Source: Alphaproteobacteria bacterium (GTDB taxonomy: Bacteria; Pseudomonadota; Alphaproteobacteria; Sphingomonadales; SMXR01). Taken from it: a DNA stretch of 43,320 nucleotides. Both the position numbers and the translations under genes were made by a program. The notes under the pieces were generated by a model, which saw nothing but the letters and a program-made list of their open reading frames with translations, had not been told where the DNA came from and made no database searches. This document shows, in pieces, positions 1 through 8,300 of the stretch; the first letter of the stretch is position 1; every line of letters starts with the position of its first letter. The stretch spans positions 1 through 43,320 of the forward strand of contig SMXR01000032.1 in assembly GCA_004356215.1 (NCBI GenBank), written 5' to 3'.

Positions 1-1
1 A

Positions 2-1021
2 ATCCGGCCAGCGAGAGAAAATGATTTGGAAGCGATTTATGCCCTGTCGGTGGCCGCTGGCGCTGGCCTGACCACCTTGCCGACATCCAGGAAACGTCTA
101 ATCTCCGCTATCAATTGGTCGGAAGAAAGTTTCAAAAAAGAAGTTAAGGCCCCTGGGATTGAATACTATTTCCTGGTGCTGGAGGATACTGAGGCGGGAA
201 AAATTGCTGGCACCACCGGGGTGTTCGCAACCGTCGGCCTGAAAAACCCGTTTTATAATTTTGAGATCAAGACCGAACGCCACCATTCCGACGACCCCGA
301 CGTTGACACCAAAACCCGCTCGCTTCATTTGGGCACCCCCTATAAGGGCGCTGCCGAGCTTGGCACTTTGTTTTTGCATAAAGATTTCCGGTTTGGTGGC
401 AATGGTACGCTGTTGTCAAAATCGCGCTACATGCTGCTGGCGGCCTACCCCGGGCGGTTTAATCATAGGGTGATGGCAGAGATCAGGGGCTGGGTTGATG
501 AGACCGGTGCCTCGCCGTTCTGGGAAGCCATAGCCCGGCACTTTTTCAAGATGGACCTGGCCGAGGCCGACCGCCTCAACAGCTTGGGTAATTACCAGTT
601 TATTGCTGACCTGATGCCGCGCCATCCGATTTATATCGAAATGCTGCCGAAAAGCGCGCAAGAGGTCATTTCCATACCCCATGTGGAATCAGCGCCGGCC
701 CAGAGGCTTGTCGAAAGCGAAGGGTTCCAGGTCAGTAATTTCATCGATATTTTTGACGGCGGTCCGTGCCTGGAAGCCCGGCTTCCGGAAATTCGGGCGG
801 TAAAGGAAAGCAGCAATGCCGAAGTGGAATATGTTGCCGAGGATGACTGCCAGGGGCGCTACCTGATCGCCAATCCCGAATTGCAAGATTTCCGGGTTAC
901 CCAGGGACCGGTCAAGGAAATCAAGGGCGGGAGGATCGGGATCCCGGCGAAAACCGGAGAAGCCCTGGGTATCAAGCCCGGTGAGAATGTGCGTTTTGTC
1001 ACCCTGAAAAGGAACACCTGA
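2..1021 (+). CDS. astA: Arginine N-succinyltransferase, 5'-truncated by the window edge
   Basis: First enzyme of the arginine succinyltransferase (AST) pathway: succinyl-CoA plus L-arginine gives N2-succinylarginine, in the cytoplasm. The frame is open from base 2 and begins IRPARENDLEAIYALS, which matches the usual AstA N-terminus a few residues after the initiator, so the true start lies just left of the window. The TTG at 26 is not the start. The visible 339 residues contain the family's GLTTLP stretch, an acyltransferase core with FRFGGNGTLLSKSRYML near residue 130, and the C-terminal domain. The stop at 1019-1021 is 2 nt from the ATG of astD, so the two are surely co-transcribed. astC and astE are not in the window; astC may lie upstream as in enteric astCADBE. 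Confidence 0.93.
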   Translation: MRPARENDLEAIYALSVAAGAGLTTLPTSRKRLISAINWSEESFKKEVKAPGIEYYFLVLEDTEAGKIAGTTGVFATVGLKNPFYNFEIKTERHHSDDPDVDTKTRSLHLGTPYKGAAELGTLFLHKDFRFGGNGTLLSKSRYMLLAAYPGRFNHRVMAEIRGWVDETGASPFWEAIARHFFKMDLAEADRLNSLGNYQFIADLMPRHPIYIEMLPKSAQEVISIPHVESAPAQRLVESEGFQVSNFIDIFDGGPCLEARLPEIRAVKESSNAEVEYVAEDDCQGRYLIANPELQDFRVTQGPVKEIKGGRIGIPAKTGEALGIKPGENVRFVTLKRNT

Positions 1022-1023
1022 GC

Positions 1024-2496
1024 ATGATTGAAGGCAAAAACTATATCGGCGGAAAATGGGTTCAAGGTTTGGGAGATGAATTCACCTCGGAAAACCCGGC
1101 CACCGGAAAGGTAATCTGGCGCGGCAATGAAGCAACCGCCAAGGAGGTAAACGGCGCTTTTGATACGGCGCACGAAGCTTACCTGGGCTGGCGCAAAATG
1201 CCGCTTGAAGGACGCATTAAACGCCTGCGCGCCTATACCAAGGTGATTGAGGATAACAGGGATAAGCTGGCCCGGGTCATATCCAATGAAACCGGCAAGG
1301 TGCTGTGGGATGCGATTAGCGAAGTGGCGGCAGTGATCGGCAAGGTGGAAAACTCTATCCGGGCTTACGGCGAGCGAACGCCAACCCGGGAGGGCACTCT
1401 GGGGGCCTTAAGAACCCGGCTGACCCACAAGCCCCATGGCGTCATGGGGGTGATCGGGCCGTATAATTTCCCCTGTCATCTGGCCAATGGCCATATCGTC
1501 CCGGCGCTGCTGGCCGGCAATACCGTTGTTTTCAAGCCGAGTTCGTGGACGCCGTGGTCGGCCGAGATGATGATTGGCCTGATGCATCAGGCGGGCATCC
1601 CGGAAGGGGTGGTCAACCTGGTCCAGGGCGGCCGCGATGTCGGCCAGGCAATCCTGGGCCATCCCAACCTGAAAGGGTTGTTGTTCACCGGCGGGGTACC
1701 GACCGGAAAACTTTTTGCCAAGGCCCTGGCCGAACGGCTTGAAGTGATCGTGGCGCTTGAGCTTGGTGGCAATAACCCGCTGATCGTCTGGGACGCCGAA
1801 GACCTGGACGCGGCAGCGATCATCACCATCCAGTCGGCCTATATTTCCGCGGGCCAGCGCTGTACCTGCGCGCGCCGCCTGATCGTTCCCGATAATGAAT
1901 ATGGCAAAAAAGTCATCGCCGCCGTGCAAAAAGCGATCAAGGGCGTTGAAGTGGGACTGCCCGATGCCGACCCGCAGCCCTTTATGGGGTCGCTGATTTC
2001 GGAAGGCGCCGCTAGTGCGGCGCTCGACCGCCAGGCCGAGCTGGAAGGCCAGGGCGGTGTAGTTTTGGCGCGCGCGGAACGCCTGACAATTGGGCCTGCA
2101 TTTATTTTGCCATCGCTGATTGATGTCACCGACATTACCGACCGCTCGGATGAAGAATGTTTCGGGCCGTTGTTACAGGTGATCCGGGTCAAGGATTTCG
2201 ATGCTGCCTTGAGCGAAGCCAACGACACAAACTTTGGCCTCGCCGCCGGGATTTTGACCGATAACAAGGCACTTTATGAAACCTTTTATGCCGAGATCGA
2301 AGCCGGCGTCGTCAACTGGAACCAACCCTTGCCCGGGGCCTCATCAGCGGCCCCGTTTGGCGGCTTGAAGGACAGCGGTAACCATCGTCCGGCGGCCTAC
2401 TATGCCGCCGATTACGCTGCCTGGCCGATGGCCAGCCTTGAAAACCCGGAAAATAAACTGACTCGCCCGGCGCTGCCCATTGGATTGAAAATATGA
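1024..2496 (+). CDS. astD: N-succinylglutamate 5-semialdehyde dehydrogenase
   Basis: NAD-dependent oxidation of N-succinylglutamate semialdehyde to N-succinylglutamate, step 4 of the AST pathway. It is a 490-residue ALDH-fold protein of normal length. The general-base Glu246 lies in VALELGGNNP and the nucleophile Cys280 in SAGQRCTCARR; both sit in the sequence context typical of AstD. MGVIGPYNFPCHL near residue 141 is the NAD-site Asn/Pro motif. The start ATG directly follows the astA stop, and the 3' end overlaps astB by 4 nt (ATGA), which suggests translational coupling. Generic ALDH is the only alternative, and the neighbours make AstD very likely. Confidence 0.95.
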   Translation: MIEGKNYIGGKWVQGLGDEFTSENPATGKVIWRGNEATAKEVNGAFDTAHEAYLGWRKMPLEGRIKRLRAYTKVIEDNRDKLARVISNETGKVLWDAISEVAAVIGKVENSIRAYGERTPTREGTLGALRTRLTHKPHGVMGVIGPYNFPCHLANGHIVPALLAGNTVVFKPSSWTPWSAEMMIGLMHQAGIPEGVVNLVQGGRDVGQAILGHPNLKGLLFTGGVPTGKLFAKALAERLEVIVALELGGNNPLIVWDAEDLDAAAIITIQSAYISAGQRCTCARRLIVPDNEYGKKVIAAVQKAIKGVEVGLPDADPQPFMGSLISEGAASAALDRQAELEGQGGVVLARAERLTIGPAFILPSLIDVTDITDRSDEECFGPLLQVIRVKDFDAALSEANDTNFGLAAGILTDNKALYETFYAEIEAGVVNWNQPLPGASSAAPFGGLKDSGNHRPAAYYAADYAAWPMASLENPENKLTRPALPIGLKI

Positions 2497-3836
2497 GCGC
2501 GGTCGAAGCAAATTTCGACGGCCTGATCGGCCCGACCCACAATTACGCCGGATTATCCTTCGGCAACCTAGCTTCGGCGAAGAATGCCGATTTGGCGGCT
2601 AACCCCAAAGAGGCGGCGCTGCAGGGCCTGAAGAAAATGAAACACCTGGCCGGCCTTGGCCTGATCCAAGGGGTTTTGCCGCCCCATGACCGGCCCCACC
2701 TGCCGACTTTACGGGCCCTGGGGTTTTCCGGCAGCGACCGGGAGATCATAGCAAAGGCCGCCAAAGCGGCGCCCGAAGTTTTGCGCAATGTTTATGCAGC
2801 GTCGGCGATGTGGACCGCCAATTCCGCCACGGTTGCGCCAAGCGCCGACAGCGCCGATGGCAAAGTGCATTTTACCCCGGCCAATCTGGCGGCGATGTTT
2901 CACCGCGCCATAGAGCATAAAACCACCGCACGGGTTTTGCAGACTATTTTTGCTGACGAAAATCTTTTTCAGCACCACCCGGCGTTGGCTGGGGGCATTC
3001 ACTTTAGCGACGAAGGCGCGGCCAACCACAATCGCTTTTGTTCCGATTATGGAAACGAGGGGCTTAACCTGTTTGTCTATGGCCGGACGGCATTTGATAA
3101 GGGCGTAGCCCCGAAAAAATTCCCGGGCCGGCAAACATTGGAAGCTTCGAAGGCCATCGCCCGCAATCATCAGCTCAACCCGGACCGGGTGCATTTCGTC
3201 CAGCAAAACCCGAAGGCGATCGATGCCGGCGCGTTCCACAACGATGTAATGGCGGTCGCCAACAAAAACGTTTTCTTTTATCACGAGGAAGCATTTCTTG
3301 ATCCCAGCCGGCTGATCGGCCGGTTACAGGAAAAGGCCCCTGATATAGAGCTGCACTTTATTGAGGTGCCCAAAGACCTGGTCTCACTTGAGGATGCGGT
3401 TAAATCCTACCTGTTTAATTCGCAGTTGATCTCGGTTCCCGGGCGCGAGGGTCCGACCCTGATTTTACCCCTGGAGGCCAGGGAAACCGAAAGCACCAAA
3501 AAGTATCTCGATGGTTTGATCAAAATGAACGAATACCAGCCGATCGAGGATGTCGAATTTCTTGATGTCCGGCAAAGCATGCGTAACGGCGGCGGCCCGG
3601 CGTGCCTGAGGTTGCGCATAGTCTTGACCGAAAAAGAGCAGGCCGCGGTTGGCGCCAATGTCATAATGAATGATGCGCTTTACCGCGATTTGACCGCTTG
3701 GGTAGAAAAACACTACCGCGACCGGGTGGTGCCGGATGATTTGGCGGATCCGGATTTTTGCCAGGAAAACCTGACCGCGGTCGATACTTTAACCGGGATA
3801 TTGAAACTCGGTTCGGTGTTTGATTTTCAGCGATAA
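2493..3836 (+). CDS. astB: N-succinylarginine dihydrolase
   Basis: Hydrolyses N2-succinylarginine to N2-succinylornithine, CO2 and two NH3 (AST step 2). It belongs to the amidinotransferase/dihydrolase superfamily, with 447 residues as usual for AstB. The catalytic triad is readable as Glu174 (FSDEGAANHNRF), His249 (AGAFHNDVMAV) and Cys371 (GGGPACLRLR), in nearly the same positions as the known Escherichia coli triad. The N-terminal FDGLIGPTHNYAGLS is the family signature. The start overlaps the astD stop. After astB there is a 71-nt gap, and no astE follows; a different catabolic set begins instead. Confidence 0.96.
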   Translation: MSAVEANFDGLIGPTHNYAGLSFGNLASAKNADLAANPKEAALQGLKKMKHLAGLGLIQGVLPPHDRPHLPTLRALGFSGSDREIIAKAAKAAPEVLRNVYAASAMWTANSATVAPSADSADGKVHFTPANLAAMFHRAIEHKTTARVLQTIFADENLFQHHPALAGGIHFSDEGAANHNRFCSDYGNEGLNLFVYGRTAFDKGVAPKKFPGRQTLEASKAIARNHQLNPDRVHFVQQNPKAIDAGAFHNDVMAVANKNVFFYHEEAFLDPSRLIGRLQEKAPDIELHFIEVPKDLVSLEDAVKSYLFNSQLISVPGREGPTLILPLEARETESTKKYLDGLIKMNEYQPIEDVEFLDVRQSMRNGGGPACLRLRIVLTEKEQAAVGANVIMNDALYRDLTAWVEKHYRDRVVPDDLADPDFCQENLTAVDTLTGILKLGSVFDFQR

Positions 3837-3907
3837 AATTGGGGGTTCAAAAGCCGCCGCAATACCGCTAAGGTGGCGCCCGAAATTAGCTTGAAAAGAG
3901 GGGAGTT

Positions 3908-4990
3908 ATGAAACAAATCCTGCTTCTGGGCGGTGGTATAATAGGCGAAATGATTGCCGACCTGCTGGCTTCCTCAGGCGACTATACCGTCACCGTTGCC
4001 GACAACAGTAAAAAAAACCTGGAGAAATTTTCCGGGCAAAAAAATGTTGAAACCCTGGTCCTTGATTTCTCCAAAAGCGCTGATGTTATCAAAGCCATGG
4101 CCGGCCAATTCGCCGCCCTCTCAGCGGCTCCCTACCAGTTCAACGGCGATCTTGCCACCGCCGCCAAGAAAGCCGGGGTTCATTATCTGGACCTGACCGA
4201 AGACGTCAAAAGCACCAAACTGGTCAAGGACCTGGCCAAGGATGCCAATTCGGCCTTTATCCCGCAATGCGGGCTGGCGCCGGGGTTTATTTCGATCGTC
4301 GCTTTTGGATTGGCGCAGCGCTTTGATTCCCTAAGAGACGTGCGTCTGCGCGTCGGCGCGCTGGCGCAGTTCCCATCCAATGCCCTTAAATATAACCTGA
4401 CCTGGTCAACCGATGGCCTGATCAACGAATACATCAAGCCCTGTGAAGCGTTGATCAACGGCGAGATGAAGGAAGTGCCGGCCCTCGAGGGCCTCGAGAC
4501 CTTCACCCTCGATGGCGTTGAATACGAAGCCTTCAATACCTCGGGCGGGATCGGCACCCTGGCCGAAACGCTAAACGGCAGTGTCCGCAACCTCAATTAC
4601 CGCACGGTACGCTATCCTGGTCACCGCGACATTATCAAGCTGTTGATCCAGGATTTACGCCTCGGTGAGCGCCCCGAGCTGTTGAAAGAAATTTTTGAAT
4701 ACGCGATCCCAGCGACCAAGCAGGATCTGGTGCTGATTTATGTCACCATTACCGGAGAAAAGGAGGGCCGGTTGATGCAGGAAACCTACACCAACAAAAT
4801 CTATGCCCGTGAAATTAATGGCGAAATCCGGAGCGCCATCCAGATCACCACCGCCTCTGCGATTTGCGCGGTGCTTGATTTGCTGGCCGCCGGCAAAATC
4901 AAGGACAAGGGCCTGGTGCGCCAGGAGGATATTTCCTTTGACGACTTTATCACCAACCGCTTTGGCGCCAATTTCGCCGCCCAAAGTTAG
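3908..4990 (+). CDS. Lysine 6-dehydrogenase / saccharopine dehydrogenase-like oxidoreductase
   Basis: A 360-residue saccharopine dehydrogenase-family protein. An N-terminal Rossmann fold carries GGGIIGEM (residues 8-15), followed by a catalytic domain with family hallmarks NLTWSTDGLINEYI, FNTSGGIGTLAETLNG and YRTVRYPGH. A strong ribosome site (GAGGGGAG) precedes the ATG. Members of this size act either as lysine 6-dehydrogenase (lysine to piperideine-6-carboxylate) or as saccharopine dehydrogenase (saccharopine to aminoadipate semialdehyde). No lysine-ketoglutarate reductase partner is visible, which slightly favours direct lysine oxidation. With the ALDH7 gene two positions downstream this forms a route from lysine to 2-aminoadipate. 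The family is clear from sequence; the substrate is inferred from context. Confidence 0.82.
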   Translation: MKQILLLGGGIIGEMIADLLASSGDYTVTVADNSKKNLEKFSGQKNVETLVLDFSKSADVIKAMAGQFAALSAAPYQFNGDLATAAKKAGVHYLDLTEDVKSTKLVKDLAKDANSAFIPQCGLAPGFISIVAFGLAQRFDSLRDVRLRVGALAQFPSNALKYNLTWSTDGLINEYIKPCEALINGEMKEVPALEGLETFTLDGVEYEAFNTSGGIGTLAETLNGSVRNLNYRTVRYPGHRDIIKLLIQDLRLGERPELLKEIFEYAIPATKQDLVLIYVTITGEKEGRLMQETYTNKIYAREINGEIRSAIQITTASAICAVLDLLAAGKIKDKGLVRQEDISFDDFITNRFGANFAAQS

Positions 4991-4998
4991 AAATCATC

Positions 4999-6657
4999 TT
5001 GGCCAAGCAATTATATACTGGCGGAATGGCCGTTGTTGACGCGCTCATTGCCCATGGGGTGGATCACGCCTTTTGCGTTCCCGGCGAAAGCTACCTGCCG
5101 GTCCTGGATGCGCTTTATGATGTAAAAGATAAAATAAACCTGATCACCTGCCGTCACGAATCCGGCGCCGCCAACATGGCAGACGCCCACGGCAAGCTGA
5201 CCGGCAGGCCCGGCATTTGCCTGGTGACGCGGGGGCCGGGCGCGTCCAACGCCGCTATCGGAGTTCATACCGCGATGCAGGATTCAACCCCGATGATTTT
5301 GCTGGTCGGCCAGGTTGCCAGCCACCAGTTGGGCCGGGAAGCCTTCCAGGAAGTTGAATACCGCGAGATGTTCAAGCCGTTGGCCAAATTGGTGGTGCAA
5401 ATCGATAACGCGGGCGACATTGCCACAGTCATGACCAAGGCATTCCACATTGCCACATCCGGGCGCATGGGCCCGGTGGTGGTGGCCCTGCCGGAAGATA
5501 TTTTAAGCAGCGGGTGTGAAAGGCAGGACATCAAACCGCTGGCCCCGGACCAGGCCTCGCCCACAGCGGACGACCTTGCCGCCCTGGGATCGCTGTTGGA
5601 GCAGGCCGAACGCCCTTTAATCATTTTGGGCGGATCAGGCTGGACCAGGGACGCGGTAAAAAATTTCCGGGCCTTTGCCGGGCGCGAAGGGCTGCCGGTC
5701 GGCTGCGCCTTCCGGTTCCAGGACCTGTTGGATCCCAGGTCGGACAATTATGTCGGCGATATCGGCATCGGCATCAATCCAAAGCTGGCAGCCCTGGTCA
5801 AGGAGGCCGACGTCATCCTGGCGTTGGGGCCCAGGCTGGGGGAGATGACAACCTCGGGATATACCCTGATTAAGCCGCCCAAGCCTGAGCAAACCCTGGT
5901 CCATGTTCATGCCGGCAAGGAAGAACTCGGCAAGGTTTATCAGGCCGATCTTGGCATCCATTCCAGCCCGGCGAATTTTGTCAGCGCCCTCAAGGGCCTG
6001 AAACTTGGCCGCAAAAAAGACTGGGCGGGCTGGCTTGAAGGGGGGCGGAAAAATTATCTCGACTGGTCAACCCCGAACACCCATCCGGGGCCGGTGCAAT
6101 TGGCCGAACTTTACCGCTATCTGCGTGAGACCTTGCCGGACGACGCCATTTTGACCAATGGCGCCGGGAATTACACCGCCTGGCTGCACCGGTTTTATCA
6201 TTACCGAGATTTTAACACCCAGGTGGCGCCGACCTCGGGCGCCATGGGGTACGGCGTCCCGGCGGCGATTGGCGCCAAAATTATTGAACCGGACCGGGTG
6301 GTGGTGAGCATTTCCGGCGACGGCTGTTTTTTGATGACCGGCCAGGAACTGGCGACCGCCGCGCTTTACAAGGTGCCGGTCATTTTTCTGGTTTTTAATA
6401 ATTCCATGTATGGCACCATCCGCATGCACCAAGAGCGCGACTATCCTGGACGGGTGTTGGGAACCGGCTTGAAAAACCCGGATTTCGTCGGGTATGCAAA
6501 AAGCTTCGGGATTGCCGGTTGGCTGGCCACGACCAACGATGAATTCGAGGCCGCGTTTGCAGCCGCCCTTGCCAGCGGCGCACCAGCCCTGATAGAAATC
6601 ACGGTGGAGCAAGAGGCGATCAGCCCGGCAACGACATTATCAGATTTGAAAAAATAG
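4999..6657 (+). CDS. ThDP-dependent enzyme of the acetolactate synthase/decarboxylase family
   Basis: A 552-residue enzyme with the three-domain layout of acetolactate synthases and ThDP decarboxylases. The cofactor-activating Glu54 lies in CRHESGAANMADAHGK. The C-terminal ThDP/metal motif runs from GDG (440-442) to NN (467-468). The central domain has ILGGSGW near residue 209. The start is a TTG 8 nt after the previous stop, with no in-frame ATG or GTG nearby and a weak ribosome site. It sits between a lysine-dehydrogenase-like gene and an ALDH7 gene, and no IlvN-type regulatory subunit follows, so a catabolic job (for example on a 2-oxo acid such as 2-oxoadipate) is more likely than branched-chain synthesis. 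The substrate is unknown; the fold is certain. Confidence 0.8.
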   Translation: MAKQLYTGGMAVVDALIAHGVDHAFCVPGESYLPVLDALYDVKDKINLITCRHESGAANMADAHGKLTGRPGICLVTRGPGASNAAIGVHTAMQDSTPMILLVGQVASHQLGREAFQEVEYREMFKPLAKLVVQIDNAGDIATVMTKAFHIATSGRMGPVVVALPEDILSSGCERQDIKPLAPDQASPTADDLAALGSLLEQAERPLIILGGSGWTRDAVKNFRAFAGREGLPVGCAFRFQDLLDPRSDNYVGDIGIGINPKLAALVKEADVILALGPRLGEMTTSGYTLIKPPKPEQTLVHVHAGKEELGKVYQADLGIHSSPANFVSALKGLKLGRKKDWAGWLEGGRKNYLDWSTPNTHPGPVQLAELYRYLRETLPDDAILTNGAGNYTAWLHRFYHYRDFNTQVAPTSGAMGYGVPAAIGAKIIEPDRVVVSISGDGCFLMTGQELATAALYKVPVIFLVFNNSMYGTIRMHQERDYPGRVLGTGLKNPDFVGYAKSFGIAGWLATTNDEFEAAFAAALASGAPALIEITVEQEAISPATTLSDLKK

Positions 6658-6672
6658 GATTTGGAGAAAAAT

Positions 6673-8172
6673 ATGAACGCGAATGATTGCCTGAAATCAC
6701 TGGGGCTTGATGCCAAGCAGTTTGAGACCGGTGACCTTGAGGTCAAAAGCCCGATTGATGGCGAAGTTATCGGCCGCGTCCAACAGGACACCGCTGAAAC
6801 CCTGGATAAAAAAATAGCCAAGGCGGCAGCCGCGTTCGAGGTCTGGAAATCTGTGCCAGCCCCGGAACGTGGTGAACTGGTTCGCCTGCTGGGGGAGGAG
6901 CTCAGAACCCACAAGGCGGCTCTCGGTCGCTTGGTGACGCTAGAGAACGGCAAGCTGTTGCAAGAGGGCCTCGGTGAGGTACAGGAAATGATCGACATTT
7001 GCGATTTTGCCGTCGGCCTGTCACGCCAGCTTTACGGCCTGACCATTCAATCCGAACGTGCCGGCCACACCATGCGGGAAAACTGGCACCCGCTTGGCGT
7101 CGTCGGGGTCATTAGCGCTTTTAACTTTCCGGTCGCGGTCTGGGCATGGAACGCGGCGCTGGCGTTTGTTTGTGGCGATCCGGTGATCTGGAAACCGTCA
7201 GACAAGACGCCGCTGACCGCGATTGCGACCCAGCACCTGTTTGAGGTCGCGGCCAAAAAATTCGGTAAAGCCCCCGATGGACTTTCACAGTTGGCAATTT
7301 GCGGCCGCAAGATCGCCGCGGCCATGGTTGAAGATAAGCGGGTAGCCTTGATCAGCGCCACCGGGTCAACCGCGATGGGCCGGATCGTTGGCCCGACGGT
7401 GGCCAAACGCTTCGGCAGTACCATCCTTGAGCTTGGCGGCAATAACGCCATCATCGTGGCACCAACCGCCGACCTCGACCTGGCGCTGCGCGGCATCCTG
7501 TTCGGCGCCGTCGGCACCTGCGGCCAGCGCTGCACCTCAACCCGGCGGCTGGTGGTTCATGAAGATATTTATGGCACCCTGGTGCCCGACCTTAAAAAAG
7601 CCTATGCCAGCATCACCATCGGCAATCCCCTGGAAGACGGGGTTCTGGTTGGCCCCTTGATCGATGAAGGGGCTTTCGTTGATATGGAAGCTGGCCTTAA
7701 ACAAGCCGCATCCGAGGGCGGGGAAATCACTGGTGGTGGACGCGTACTCAAGAATGAGTTTCCGAACGCCTATTATGTAAACCCGGCCATTGTTGAAATG
7801 GAAAAGCAAAGCGATATTGTTCACAATGAAACCTTTGCGCCGATCCTTTACATAATGAAATATAAAAATTTCGAGGATGCGATTGCCATCCAAAACGCTG
7901 TGCCCCAGGGTCTGTCTTCTGCAATTTTCACCAACGATGTTCGGGAAGCCGAGCGTTTCACCTCGGCGACGGGCAGCGATTGCGGTATTGCCAATGTTAA
8001 TATTGGCACTTCGGGGGCCGAGATCGGCGGCGCTTTCGGTGGCGAAAAAGAAACCGGGGGCGGACGTGAATCAGGGTCTGATTCATGGAAAGCCTACATG
8101 CGCCGGTCAACCTCGACGGTAAACTACACCTCCGACCTGCCACTGGCCCAGGGCATCAAATTCGAGACCTGA
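6673..8172 (+). CDS. L-aminoadipate semialdehyde (piperideine-6-carboxylate) dehydrogenase, ALDH7 type
   Basis: NAD(P)-dependent oxidation of 2-aminoadipate 6-semialdehyde, which is in equilibrium with piperideine-6-carboxylate, to L-2-aminoadipate. It has 499 residues. The N-terminus LKSLGLDAKQFETGDLEVKS and the later SPIDGEVIGRV are typical of the antiquitin/AmaB-type ALDH7 branch. Glu253 (ILELGGNNA) and catalytic Cys287 (GTCGQRCTSTRR) are present. The ATG at 6673 is preferred over a TTG at 6661 because GGAG lies 6 nt upstream of it. It is 15 nt after the ThDP-enzyme stop, so co-transcription is likely. Amino-acid semialdehyde specificity is inferred from the family and from the neighbouring lysine dehydrogenase-like gene. 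Confidence 0.85.
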   Translation: MNANDCLKSLGLDAKQFETGDLEVKSPIDGEVIGRVQQDTAETLDKKIAKAAAAFEVWKSVPAPERGELVRLLGEELRTHKAALGRLVTLENGKLLQEGLGEVQEMIDICDFAVGLSRQLYGLTIQSERAGHTMRENWHPLGVVGVISAFNFPVAVWAWNAALAFVCGDPVIWKPSDKTPLTAIATQHLFEVAAKKFGKAPDGLSQLAICGRKIAAAMVEDKRVALISATGSTAMGRIVGPTVAKRFGSTILELGGNNAIIVAPTADLDLALRGILFGAVGTCGQRCTSTRRLVVHEDIYGTLVPDLKKAYASITIGNPLEDGVLVGPLIDEGAFVDMEAGLKQAASEGGEITGGGRVLKNEFPNAYYVNPAIVEMEKQSDIVHNETFAPILYIMKYKNFEDAIAIQNAVPQGLSSAIFTNDVREAERFTSATGSDCGIANVNIGTSGAEIGGAFGGEKETGGGRESGSDSWKAYMRRSTSTVNYTSDLPLAQGIKFET

Positions 8173-8300
8173 TAACCCCGCAAGGCTGTTTTTAATCATT
8201 TCATCGTGTTTTAGGGGCGCTTCGTCTACAATTTGTTTCGGTTTTGTATTAAAGTGCTAGCCTTGTTTTGGGCTAAAACTATTATTTTGTTTGGGGCACG

